DNA of 64,000 nucleotides, taken from Brachionus manjavacas (taxonomy: Eukaryota > Rotifera > Eurotatoria > Ploima > Brachionidae). Each line of letters starts with the position of its first letter. Positions within the stretch are counted from its first letter, which is position 1. Where the stretch lies: assembly GCA_019054805.1 (NCBI GenBank), contig JAHQIY010000005.1:5253501-5317500 (forward strand), in the 5' to 3' direction. The notes under the pieces were generated by a model, which saw only the letters and a list, made by a program, of their open reading frames with translations, was not told where the DNA came from and ran no database searches. Made by a program: the position numbers and the translations under genes. Shown here in pieces: positions 31,840 to 43,100 of this stretch.

Positions 31840-34800
31840 GTAGCTTCTTTAGATTATATAAAAATATTTTGAGTTTCAATTTAATTATTAACTAAAAACA
31901 GAAAAAAAAAGACTAGAAAAATAAAAATAAATTTAGTAGAGTAATTTGAAACATGACATGATTTGTATTTAATGGTTAAAACCAGAGCTGTTTAAAAGTC
32001 ATTAAGTCAAAGTCAAGTCACTAGATTAAGGTGACCATTTTTGTTTCAAAGTCTTTGAAATTACTTTTTTTCAAAAAAAAAATTTCTATTCAGATCAAAA
32101 GACTTGACTTTAAAATGACTTAAACTCAGTAAATCTTAAACTCAAACTCACTCACTTTTTTTTTTACTTTTGCGCAAGTCTGGTTAAAACATCGATTGGT
32201 TCAGGAAAAAAGACGATATAGTGCAAAATCGCAGCGCAATAGTGTTTTTTCTTTACTATATTCTTGATTGAAATTTTAAAAGATCATTTATAATCTAAAT
32301 TTATTAATAAAAAAAAAGTTGTTTGGTACTTTTTTATAATTTGATCCAGAAATATATTTTTATTTAAAACAGATCATGTTTGAACAAAACAAGTATAGTT
32401 AATAATTCTACATTAATAAAATATTTCAGAGTTTTGGAGACTTTTAAATTTAAGATAAAAATTGAATGTTTAGTCAAAAAATTTACTTCTGCAATAAATT
32501 TTATAAATTTAAGGTGCTTAAATTCCTTTTTTTAATAATAATTTTTGAGCATGATGGGTAATTACTATAAACTTCAATTTGTCAAAAAGAACTTTGATCT
32601 CCAAATAGTTAAACTTAAGCTATTTTTATAATTATTTTAAAAGAGATTTGGTTGTGTAACAATTACACAATCAAGGTATTGGATATTCGATAAATCGTTA
32701 TTCAAAACCTGCTCTGTAAAAATTTTTTGGAGGTATTAAGTTGAACACTTAACAATCATGGTTTTAAAGTCAGTGTTGAAGTTATTAGGAAAACTCCAAC
32801 AAATGTAAAAAAAATCGCCCCTATTTTACTGTTTTAAATTTTCTTTTTCTAATTTAAAATTATAAATTTATAATGTTGGACGATCAATAGTTAAGATTTA
32901 TTCAGAAATTTGATTTAACTACCTGAGTTAAAGTTTGCATACCTTAGAAAACAAATTTTTAATACCAACCAACAATTACGCTTTATTTTGTATGTTTTTT
33001 TCAAATACTATCATTAGTATTTAAAAATCAAAAAAACAAATTTTTGTAATATCAAGTGTGGAGTCACATGATGAAAAAGCATTGGTAATTGGAATTGCAG
33101 TAGAACAGAAACTTAAAAAGAAATCATCACCTAAATTTTTATTTTAAATCATGATATTTTCAATTTAAACAATTAAAAAACATTAAGTCTTCGGTAATTT
33201 GCACAAGTTTGGAAGGTGTCTACTATGGAAACTCTTTTAGAATAAAGAAAACTTTTAAACTATCCAGATTAGATGCTTAGACTATAGGCATTTATTTGAT
33301 TTTATTTTTAATAAAACAACATTTTTGATATCTTGATTTAACATCTCTAATTTTATTGAAATAGATATTTAAAAAATAAACTAAGCCAATATTCAATATT
33401 AAAGTTTAATTCATATACTAACAAAATGTTTGTCTATTGATCCATCATCAAAAATTTTATCGATTTTCAAGTTTTATTATTTTCCTTTGATTTCATGATA
33501 AACAAATAAGGACAAAATTCAATCAATATTTCTTTATTTTTTCAATCAAAAGTCCTATGTTAGATTTCAATCGAATGGAGTTCATAAAATTAAAAAAGGA
33601 TCTTTAATTACTCAAACTACAATTGCTTTAATTTAGCATTTAAAAATTTCTTTTATTCATTTTAATTTAATTACAGACTAGCAAATGGACCCAAGTTTAC
33701 TCGTTTTCATTAAAATTAAGAAAGGAGTTTTAAAAATTATTCAAAAATTCTAAAGTAAATATTTAATTTAAAGTGTTTCAATTAAGAAAATTGAAATTTT
33801 CAACTATATTGCCCGTAGAATAGGCTGGACTTCTCAACTAGGCAATATTTGTCTAAAAATCAACGATAAAAAAATTACTTATGAAAGTTTAAGACTATTT
33901 AGAATAATTAAATTCACTTAAGTCACCTTTAATTTACTAGTTGAAATTTTAAATCGTCTAGTTAAATTTGAGTCAAATTTTTGTCATTATTTTCATTTTT
34001 TTCTATCAAAACAGCAAGCAATTTTGTTAATTCATTTTTCGTTTGCTTCCATTTTTGATTAATAGCAGCTAAATTTTCAATCCTAATTAAATTTGTAACA
34101 TGAAACTTAATAAAAAATATCAATGGTCAACTTTGTCAAGTCCGTGCATGTTTTAACAATTCAGCACACAATCTGATGCTTATCGAACCGACCTATTTCG
34201 TGAGCCATAATATCAGATTTAAGAAATTAACACAATCGAATTGTTTTTTTACAAAATGGCCCTATCTAGTTTAATTTCATAATTTTTCTTAATTCAAATA
34301 TTTGTTCAAATATTTTAATTCAAAGCTTTTCAAAAATATTTTGGCTAAATCAGAGTGAAGCTAGCAGTTTAAAATTTTTTTAGCTTTCTAAATAGAAAAA
34401 ATCGAGTGATCAATCTTTTCCTATGAGAAAATCAGGTTCTAATTTTACAAATTTATGACCGGATAAAATAGTTCTATGTAATTGAGAAAAATTTTAGATT
34501 TTCCGTTTAGCAAATATGTTTGGAATGCAATAAACATTATACATGTAATTAAAGCGAATCTCAATGCTCTATAAAATATAATTTTGTGATAAGTAAACAA
34601 AAAAAGCATGCCACTCAGAATGTAAATTATTTAGCATAAATCAGGCTATTTTAGTGAGTTGTTCAACTCAACAGGAAGCTTTTTATTTTTTACGAAAGTT
34701 AAAACTATTTCTGGATCGTTAAACATCACTTGACATAATTTTTTATTTCAATAATTGTAAATTAATTATAAATTTTAATTGGAGATTTTAATTTTTCAAA

Positions 34801-36067
34801 TTGGCCACAAATTTCCCATTGTCTAGTTGCCCAGCGAAAAAATTTAATGAGAGCCAATTTTGTTTCGCTTTTTAAAGTGGATTTTATTTCCCATATCAGT
34901 ATTATTAATTACAATTGTCGATCAGGTATTTTGAAATGCAACTTTTTTTTTTTACCTCAATGAAATTTTGTTATTTTGTATATTTAAAATAATTATTAAG
35001 TTTCGTTTTTATTTGAGTTTATTTTTTCAAGTGGTAACCATTACTTTTTTTCTAAATAAAAAAAAGATTGCATAATTTTTTGAATTAATATGTTCAGGTT
35101 AAATCCTTTCATTATTTTTATTCTTAGCGCGTGAGGTTTTTTTTCTATCATTTTTTTAAGAAAAGCACAGATCAATTTTTATTTTTTTTTAATGAATTTA
35201 AAAGTTTAAGAAGAGCCCTTAGTTCATGAAGCCTACAATTTAGAAAATTGTAGCAACCAAGTATGAAGCTGTCACGAATGTTAAGTTTGTTCTGGTGAGA
35301 TTAATTATTTGAACTGTTGATAAGCACATGTAGTCTTGTGGACCAAGCCGTCTGGACTTTCAACAAGCGAGAACTAGCATATCATACACGAATATAGAAA
35401 AATGGACGATTAAGCGAAGACAGATTCAGTTAAGCGACTAATAAACTAAATGGGTCGACATATGAAATAAAATTCGATTTTTTTTTAATAATTTCTTAAA
35501 TTAACAATCGTCCAAAATAATAAAAAATAGTAGTCGTATTAACCGTTTCACTTTGAGTTTCTCTTTATTTACCGTTTAATTTCAATTTAATTACAATTTT
35601 GTTCTAATTTGAAATGAACTCGCACTCGGATTATTCTAAAGCCAAGACAAACAATAACAACGAAAAAAAATCAATTTCGAATCAAGTTTATGTTTTTTGT
35701 AAAGATTCCTATAAATTCTGAATTTAAATTATTGTTTGCTTTGTCTGAACTAAGAAGCTCTTGGACTATCAGAAATTAAGCTACTTGTTTAAGAGTTAAG
35801 ACTGTCCCTTTTTTTCTCATCGTTATTCAATTAGAATAAAATAAAATGTCATTTAATACTTGCTAGAAAAAAGGTCAAGTTTTAGATCGATTTCGCATAG
35901 AGTGAACTACTTGATTTTGACCTAAGGAGTTAAAGCCATAACTTTTAATCTTAATAGTCGCCTTTTTGTTTGACATTTGTCTAAAAAAGCATCACATCTT
36001 AACTTATTCAATTTTTACGTTTAGTTTTCTTCAGTATCATAACACTGATCCTAATACTAAAGGCCAT

Positions 36068-36604
36068 AGTGTAGTGTAGCCTACAATGTAGTGTAGTGTA
36101 GCCTACAATGTAGTGTAGTGTAGCCTACAATGTAGTGTAGTGTAGCCTACAATGTAGTGTAGTGTAGCCTACAATGTAGTGTAGTGTAGCCTACAATGTA
36201 GTGTAGTGTAGCCTACAATGTAGTGTAGTGTAGCCTACAATGTAGTGTAGTGTAGCCTACAATGTAGTGTAGTGTAGCCTACAATGTAGTGTAGTGTAGC
36301 CTACAATGTAGTGTAGTGTAGCCTACAATGTAGTGTAGTGTAGCCTACAATGTAGTGTAGTGTAGCCTACAATGTAGTGTAGTGTAGCCTACAATGTAGT
36401 GTAGTGTAGCCTACAATGTAGTGTAGTGTAGCCTACAATGTAGTATAGTGTAGCCTACAATGTAGTGTAGTGTAGCCTACAATGTAGTGTAGTGTAGCCT
36501 ACAATGTAGTGTAGTGTAGCCTACAATGTAGTGTAGTGTAGCCTACAACGTAGTGTAGTATAGCCTACAACGTAGTGAAGTGTAGCCTACAATGTAGTGT
36601 AGAG
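36068..36604. repeat. 22-bp minisatellite, about 24 copies
   Basis: Head-to-tail 22-bp units of the form GTAGTGTAGCCTACAATGTA (plus GT), nearly identical through the centre, with variants (G to A, T to C) concentrated in the last four copies. Each unit contains TGTAG-C-CTACA, a five-base-pair arm hairpin with a one-base loop, and internally repeats TGTAG/GTGTA, so the array is self-complementary in register. Confidence 0.95.
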
Positions 36605-39244
36605 TGAAGCGAAATTATGTTTGACAAATTCAACATATGATAAGCTCAAATTCGGATATTTTTTTAATATGCTAAGCGTATTTAAATTTTTTTCTTCCGT
36701 ATCAGTATTTTTACAACCACTAGATTAATCATTTTAATTAGGAATTGAGGCAAACCAATTTCATTAAAATCAGAATTGGGATTTTTTTTTTTTATTTTTT
36801 TGTAGACGGTTTTTTGAATAATTTATAAAAGAGGAAATTTTAATTTTAAGAAAAACAAACGGTAAACCAAATAAAATTCTCGAAGCTATTTGAATAAAAT
36901 AAAAAAACGACAATTCCACAAAGTGACCCAATTTTCGAATTGTAATCAGCTATCGAAAAAAGTTAAGGTTTCGCTAAAGACTCTGAGTTTAGTTAAGCCA
37001 ATTTACACAATATCGTCTCACTAAAAATTATGTCCAACTTTAAAACTAGTTCATAAAAAAAAAGCACAAAAAATTACAACACCACTTAAGTTAAATGTTA
37101 ACAACCAATATTGGACAAATAAATTTAGATAGGAATTTAACCTTTTTTAAAAAAATTTAGATCACGCAAATAGATAAATTTATCTTTATTTACGCTACCT
37201 ATCATAGTCTGGTCTTTAGTATACTTTTCTTCAAATTTTGTTTTCTTAGCCCACCATTTCTAATCGATCGAAACTGATTTTTTGATTGATATGGCCAACT
37301 AGGGGTCATTTTTATTCCCAATTTTTAACACTCGAATACACAAGTATTTAATTTTAATTAATTCCCATCGAACGACTCGTTTATCTTTATCTCTAATATT
37401 TAAACACCAAAATCTTATCTTGTTCACCACACGAAACAAAACTTAATTTTTGGTTTTGGGATTTATCAAACTAAGCAGAAAAAAATCGATTCTTTGATCA
37501 GGTTTTAATAAATTTTCTAGTTATGAATATGTTTTCAAATCAAAATAAAATTGTAAAACTCTTTTAGATCGATTGTCGAATCTTAAAGTATAAAATGAAG
37601 AGAGAAAGATGGTTTAATTTATTTTAGGTCCGAATATTAATTTTTTTGGCATTTTTTTCGCAATATACTATTGAAAAAAAAAATAGGCTGTAAAATCTTT
37701 TATTAATTAAGTTAAATTAATCAGTTGACTATATCTGCTAATGTACAAAAATTTGTTTTTTAGCTGTAATTTGTATTCTTTACTTAACAGTCTTTTGCTA
37801 TCGGTTACCACGCTTCTTTCAATATACCATTAATAATTTCTACATTTGCAGGTGCAAAATTGGCATTTAGCTTTTTTGAACTTTATCCTTTTTATACATC
37901 TTTTGATACAATAAAGTAATCAAAATCAAATCAAATTTGTTAAGTGTTTCTCTCTTTAAAAGCGAACACAGCAGAGGTGACTTTTTATACTTTTTAAGAA
38001 GACTTTTTATATTAAATTTTTCTCATTGTAAACGTAAATATATTTTTGAAACAAGATTTTTTTTTGGTGAAAAAAAATACAATAGTTAGAAAAAAAAAAT
38101 CATTTTTTTTAATGTAGCTTGCAAAGCCTATGCTCGAAAAAATTTAGATTTAATTTTGAAAATTTGTGTTAGTCTAGACTTAGCATGTTAAACCACTACC
38201 AGAGGTAAGAAAAAAATGATCCAAAATTAATGGTTTGAAATTCAATGATTTTAAATTAAAAAACAGAAAAATAATATTATTTTATTTGTTTGTTCTTAAT
38301 ACCGTTAGGTGAAAGTTTGGTTTTGAACTTTGTCAATAACACCTAAAATAGAACCATTTTATAAATTAGGTTTTGATATTTGTTAATCAAATAGCAGTGT
38401 ACGATCACACGTACAAATTTAATTCAGTACTATGTGCATACCTTGAGAGCTAATTAATTATATAGGACAAAAATAAATAAATAAATTTTAAATTAAGAAT
38501 AAAGACAACAAGCCCAACATAAAAATACAATTATTGAGTGGCATCTAGTTGAAGCCATTTAATTATCCGAATGGTTAGAATGCTTATAAAGTATTCCGCG
38601 TTTCTTTCGTTGTGTAATTGCTATCTTACTATTTTTTTCTTTTTTTTTCTGAACTGTACAGTGCTTATACATTTAGCACCGGTAACTTCTTATTCAAATT
38701 TATCCTTAAGACTAAGTCTTAGCTTGTAAACTGAATGTCATTCTTTTTAAATCTGCAATCGCTAAAATTTTTGACCATACTCAAAAATTATTATCATAAA
38801 AAGCCACTTTTTTTATTATAAATTTAATGCATAGATATATTTTTATCTAAAACAGAACGTGTTTGTCCACAACACAACAACGTGTTTGTCCATTATGAAT
38901 AACTTTGCATCAACAGAATTTTTCAGAGTTTTGCAGACATCAAAAAAGTTCAGTTAATCATTATGCAATAAATTTTATTACTAAAAAGCTTTTTTAGATG
39001 ATAATTTTTGAGTATGATCATTAAATTTTTATCATATACTTTGCTTTGCATAAATAAGAATAAAAGAAAGAAGGTTTTCTTGATCAAGATCTACCGAAAT
39101 ATCCGATTCTGTTGTGTAATTCTTCTTTTTTTCCTGAACCCTCAAGTATTTAGACGTGTCACATGTCAATTTATCTATCTTAATTTTTTCTATAATTTAA
39201 TTTTTTTCTTTTTTAAATTGTATTGTATTTTCCTTTGAAATTTC

Positions 39245-39620
39245 TTTGACAAAGTCTTTGCTTTTGCCTAGTGATTAAATAAACTGATAAGAAAAGAATT
39301 AGTAATTAAAAGAGAAAAAAAATTAAAAAAATTAAAATGATTGAATAATTAAAAAAAGAACAACAAACAAAAAACACTCAGGTGGAATGCTGTAGATTGG
39401 TAAAGATGAAAGAATTTAAAGAGTTGTGACTTTACCCAAGTCTATTCAGCCTAAAGATTAAATAAACTGATAGGAAAATAATAAAATGTAATTAAAAGAG
39501 TAGAAAAATTAAGTATAATAAAATTTGTTAAATAATTATAATAAAAATAACATTGAGATTTAGTCGTTTAGTTTGAAATTGATAGAAAATTGTTTTCACT
39601 CGTAACACCATGAACTTTTG
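39245..39620. repeat. Two-copy tandem duplication of about 185 bp
   Basis: 39245-39430 and 39430-39620 share the series: GACTT-type word, AAGTCT, then TTAAATAAACTGATARGAAAA, AATTAAAAGAG and an A-rich end. A third start is visible at about 39605. The two are diverged by substitutions and indels. Confidence 0.6.
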
Positions 39621-39917
39621 CACAAGTCCTCTTTTTTAGTAAAAAAAAAAAAAAATTTTAATTAATATATTTTATTTTATATAATTTATTTCTAAGGATT
39701 AAAAAAAAAATTTGTGCGCCGCGATAGTGATTTCAGAATTTTTGTTGTTTCTGAAGCTATTAGAAAATAGAATGCGTGCCTGGGTCTTTAGCGACCGCAT
39801 TATAGTTTAATACGCACTATGCTCATGTTTGTCAGCAACAAGCTACAAATGTGTCAACGCACATATCATTCTCTTTCAAAGCTCACATCCAAAATGCAAA
39901 GACCATAGTTGCAAGTC

Positions 39918-39924
39918 TATAAAA
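39918..39924 (+). promoter_or_regulatory. Candidate TATA box of the cadherin gene
   Basis: TATAAAA preceded by a local patch of higher GC (39720-39910) about 225 bp upstream of the cadherin ATG. The spacing allows a 5' untranslated region of about 200 bp. Sequence only. Confidence 0.35.
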
Positions 39925-40148
39925 AACAACGATGCGCTCATATTAATAATTTCAAAAAATCCAACTTAATCTAAAACACACACACACACACTCACACTCT
40001 CCATGCACAAACTATGAATAATCTCAGATAAGAAAACCTTTCAAAATACCTTCTTTAATTGCTTTTTTTTTGTCAAAAAAAAAATTAATTTTTTAAAATT
40101 TTATTTTAGAAAAAATAAAAAATAAAGCAGCAGAACAACACCAAGTAA

Positions 40149-43100
40149 ATGGATGAAGAAGAGTTGACGCGATCCGTCCGCCACATGCATCTCGTTCTAA
40201 GCGTCCTAGTCTTGCTAAGCCCCGTAGCACTGTGCCAACGAACATGTCAAAACTACGACGATCTATTCGTAAGTAGTCTGATCAGCACTCAACTAAAATC
40301 AAACTCTAAATCTAAATTTTCTTTCTATCTTAGCTCAATTTGAACAAACACGACCCGGAGTTCGACTCGGTCTCGTACATGACCGACAAAATCCGTGTCG
40401 ACACAACATTTGTCCGCGAGCTAATCCGCTTCCACGTCTTCGACAAAGACTACAACTCAAAGAACATAGACAACATCAGTCTGTTCAGCCTGAGCACCAA
40501 CAACTCAATATTTGAAATTCACGCGGACACCGATCAGAACAACTTTTACCTGAGCCTGCGCGGCAACCTGTCGTACAACATCGCGAGCACACGGCGATAC
40601 GTGGTGGAGATGAGAGCGTGCGACGACGGCGTGCCGAAGCGGTGCGGCACAGCGCTCGTCTTCGTGCCGCTGCTCAACTACAACATGCGGGCGCCCTCGT
40701 TCACCGAGCCGACCATTCTGCTCGCGGCGATCACATTCAACCCGGGCCACCAGATCGGCATCCTGAACTCGTGGGACCTGGACGGCGACACGGTCTCGTT
40801 TGCAATGGACCCGTCGACCAGCCAGGACATCAAGAACACGATCAGCATCGAGGGAGACGGCCGCGTGCTGCTGACCGGCCCGCTGACCCGTTTCTCGGAC
40901 GCCATCGTCTTTTTTGTCAAGCTGACGGACGACGGCAGCTCGTGCGATGACTCGGGCGCGCCCCGCATCACCCGCTCGGTCACCATGTCCGTCCAGCTGC
41001 GCATCATCGAAGTCAACATGCACTCGCCCGAGTTTGTGGCTGCAGCCGGCGCCATCAACTACTGCGAGCAGAGTTACCGCGCCGCCGAGAACTCTTTTTT
41101 CCGCATACACATCGCCGCTCGGGACGAGGACACGCGCGGCGAAAACGGCATAATCGCGTTCGTGGCGCCCGACATCACCGACCGATCGCCGCAAAACTCG
41201 TTCAGCATATTCAACGAGAGCCAAGTGGGCCGGCGTCTGAGCGGCTTCGTGCAAAACATCGAAACGTTCGACTACGAAAGCCCCAAGTACGGCTCGAATG
41301 TGATGAACATAATGGTGATAGTGGAGGACGGCGGGCTAATACGGCGTCGTGGCTATTGCTTTTTGACAATTGAAATCGAGGACGTGAACGACAACGTGCC
41401 CGTGTTTGCGCAGAAAACGTACACAATTTACATGCACGAGCAGTACAAGACGCGCCAATTCAGCTACAGATTTGTGGCCGTGGACAAGGACTCGGGCGTG
41501 AACGGCTCCGTCGAGTACTTTATCGACGCGGAGAGCTCGAGCGCCGACTCGCTGGAGCTGTTCGCGCTCGACCTCAACGGCACGCTCACGCTCAGAGAGA
41601 ACGCTCTCGACAAGTACAAGCACAAGGAGCACTTTGAGTTTTTTATTTACGCCGAGGACAAGTCGCCGTTTCGCAACCGCTCCGACCTGGTCGTGGTCAA
41701 GGTGGCGCGCACCACTCTAAAATTGTTGCCGCCGTTTTTTGCCGACTTTCCGAGCACGGCCGAAATACGCAACGTGTCCGAGATGTCGATGCGCGGCACC
41801 GTGCTCAGAGACTTTGCCATATCGATTCAGACCAAGCCGAACAATCAGTTTTTGCGCTGTTTGCTCAGTCCCAAGCCGAATCCGGAGTGGTTCAAGTTTG
41901 ACTTTGTGGCGAGCAACCAGGCGCTCAGCATGAAAGAGACGTGCAGCCTGCGGATCGAGGACCCGCTCGACTATCGCCTCGCCCAGTCCATGATCGTCTA
42001 TTTGGTGGCCGAAATAGGCACCGATCAAATGGAGTCGACGGCCCGCGAGCTCAAAATACTCACCGTACACTTGAAAGAGGAGAACATCAATCCGCCCAAG
42101 TTTGTGACGAACACGATCGAGGCGAGCGTGGCCGAGGGCCGCGACGACCTGGGCAAAGTGATCGCCAAAGTGAAAGCCTACGACCTTGACCTCACGCGAC
42201 CCTTCAACACCATCACCTACTCGTTCGACGCCAACTCCAATTGGGACAAATTTTTTGCCATAAACGCGACCAGCGGCGAAATAAAGCTCGTCAACACCAT
42301 TCAAAACAAACGAAACATTCCGTTGGAGGTGGTGGCGCGCGACGGCGCCAACGGCTTCAATCGCGCGCAGCCCAACGCCAACAGCATTTACGTGGACGTC
42401 AAGGTCATTGACATAAACGACAACGAGCCCGTGTTCTCGCGAGCGTCCTACGAGTTCGACGTGTTGGAGAATGTGCCGTTGGGTCACGTGATCGGCCGCC
42501 TCGAAGTCTCCGACCAGGACATCGAGTCCTACTTTAACTATTCGATAAGCGACTCCACGTTCGGCATACGCGGCATATTCGACCACACCAAGTCAAAGCT
42601 GCACTCGAATTACCGCGGCAGTGCCGAAGTCTATCTGAACAACTATCTCGATCACAAGAAAAAGAGCGTGTACCGTCTGTTCACGTTTGTGTCGGACAGT
42701 TTTTTTGTGGTCAATTGTTCGTTGACGGTGCGAGTGGTGAACGTGGTGGACAGGCCGCCTCAGTTCGTCAACACGCCGTACATTCGCACCGTCCAAGAGG
42801 CCACTGTGCCCGCCTCGCCGCTCTTTGTCGTAGCGGCCCGCGACGACGACAACGTGCCCTCAAGCGACTTTGTGTTCCAAATTTACCCGACGCCCTTCTT
42901 TGCCAACATCGCCGACTGGTTCCGGCTCGAACAAAACGGCCAAGTGACTCTGCTGCGCCCGCTCGACCACGATCGGCCGTTCGGCGCGCCCAAATACACC
43001 GTGCCCGTCTCCGTCGCCTACTCGGACCATCCGCACCTAAAGTCCTACACCAACTTGACCATCCAAGTGCAGAACATAAACGACAACGCGCCCCACCTGC

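Larger units (their letters stand above)
29806..36060. other. Gene-free AT-rich region
   Basis: No coding frame of note in over 6 kb. Items seen: an element-like block at 30340-30740 ending in (TTATTC/TTA)n; a short tandem array at 31748-31839; an AAGTC/GACTT-rich cluster at 31985-32170; and one member of a diverged repeat pair at 32340-32570. A slightly GC-richer patch lies at 35200-35460 without readable coding. Confidence 0.5.
36605..40148. other. Non-coding region upstream of the cadherin gene
   Basis: AT-rich, no coding frame. It holds one member of a diverged repeat pair (38825-39040), a two-copy tandem duplication (39245-39620), a candidate promoter (TATAAAA at 39918) and a (CA)n run at about 39980. 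Confidence 0.5.

Noticed and set aside
36068..36604. CRISPR-like array
   Set aside because: Units are contiguous 22-bp repeats without spacers, in an animal genome; this is a minisatellite.
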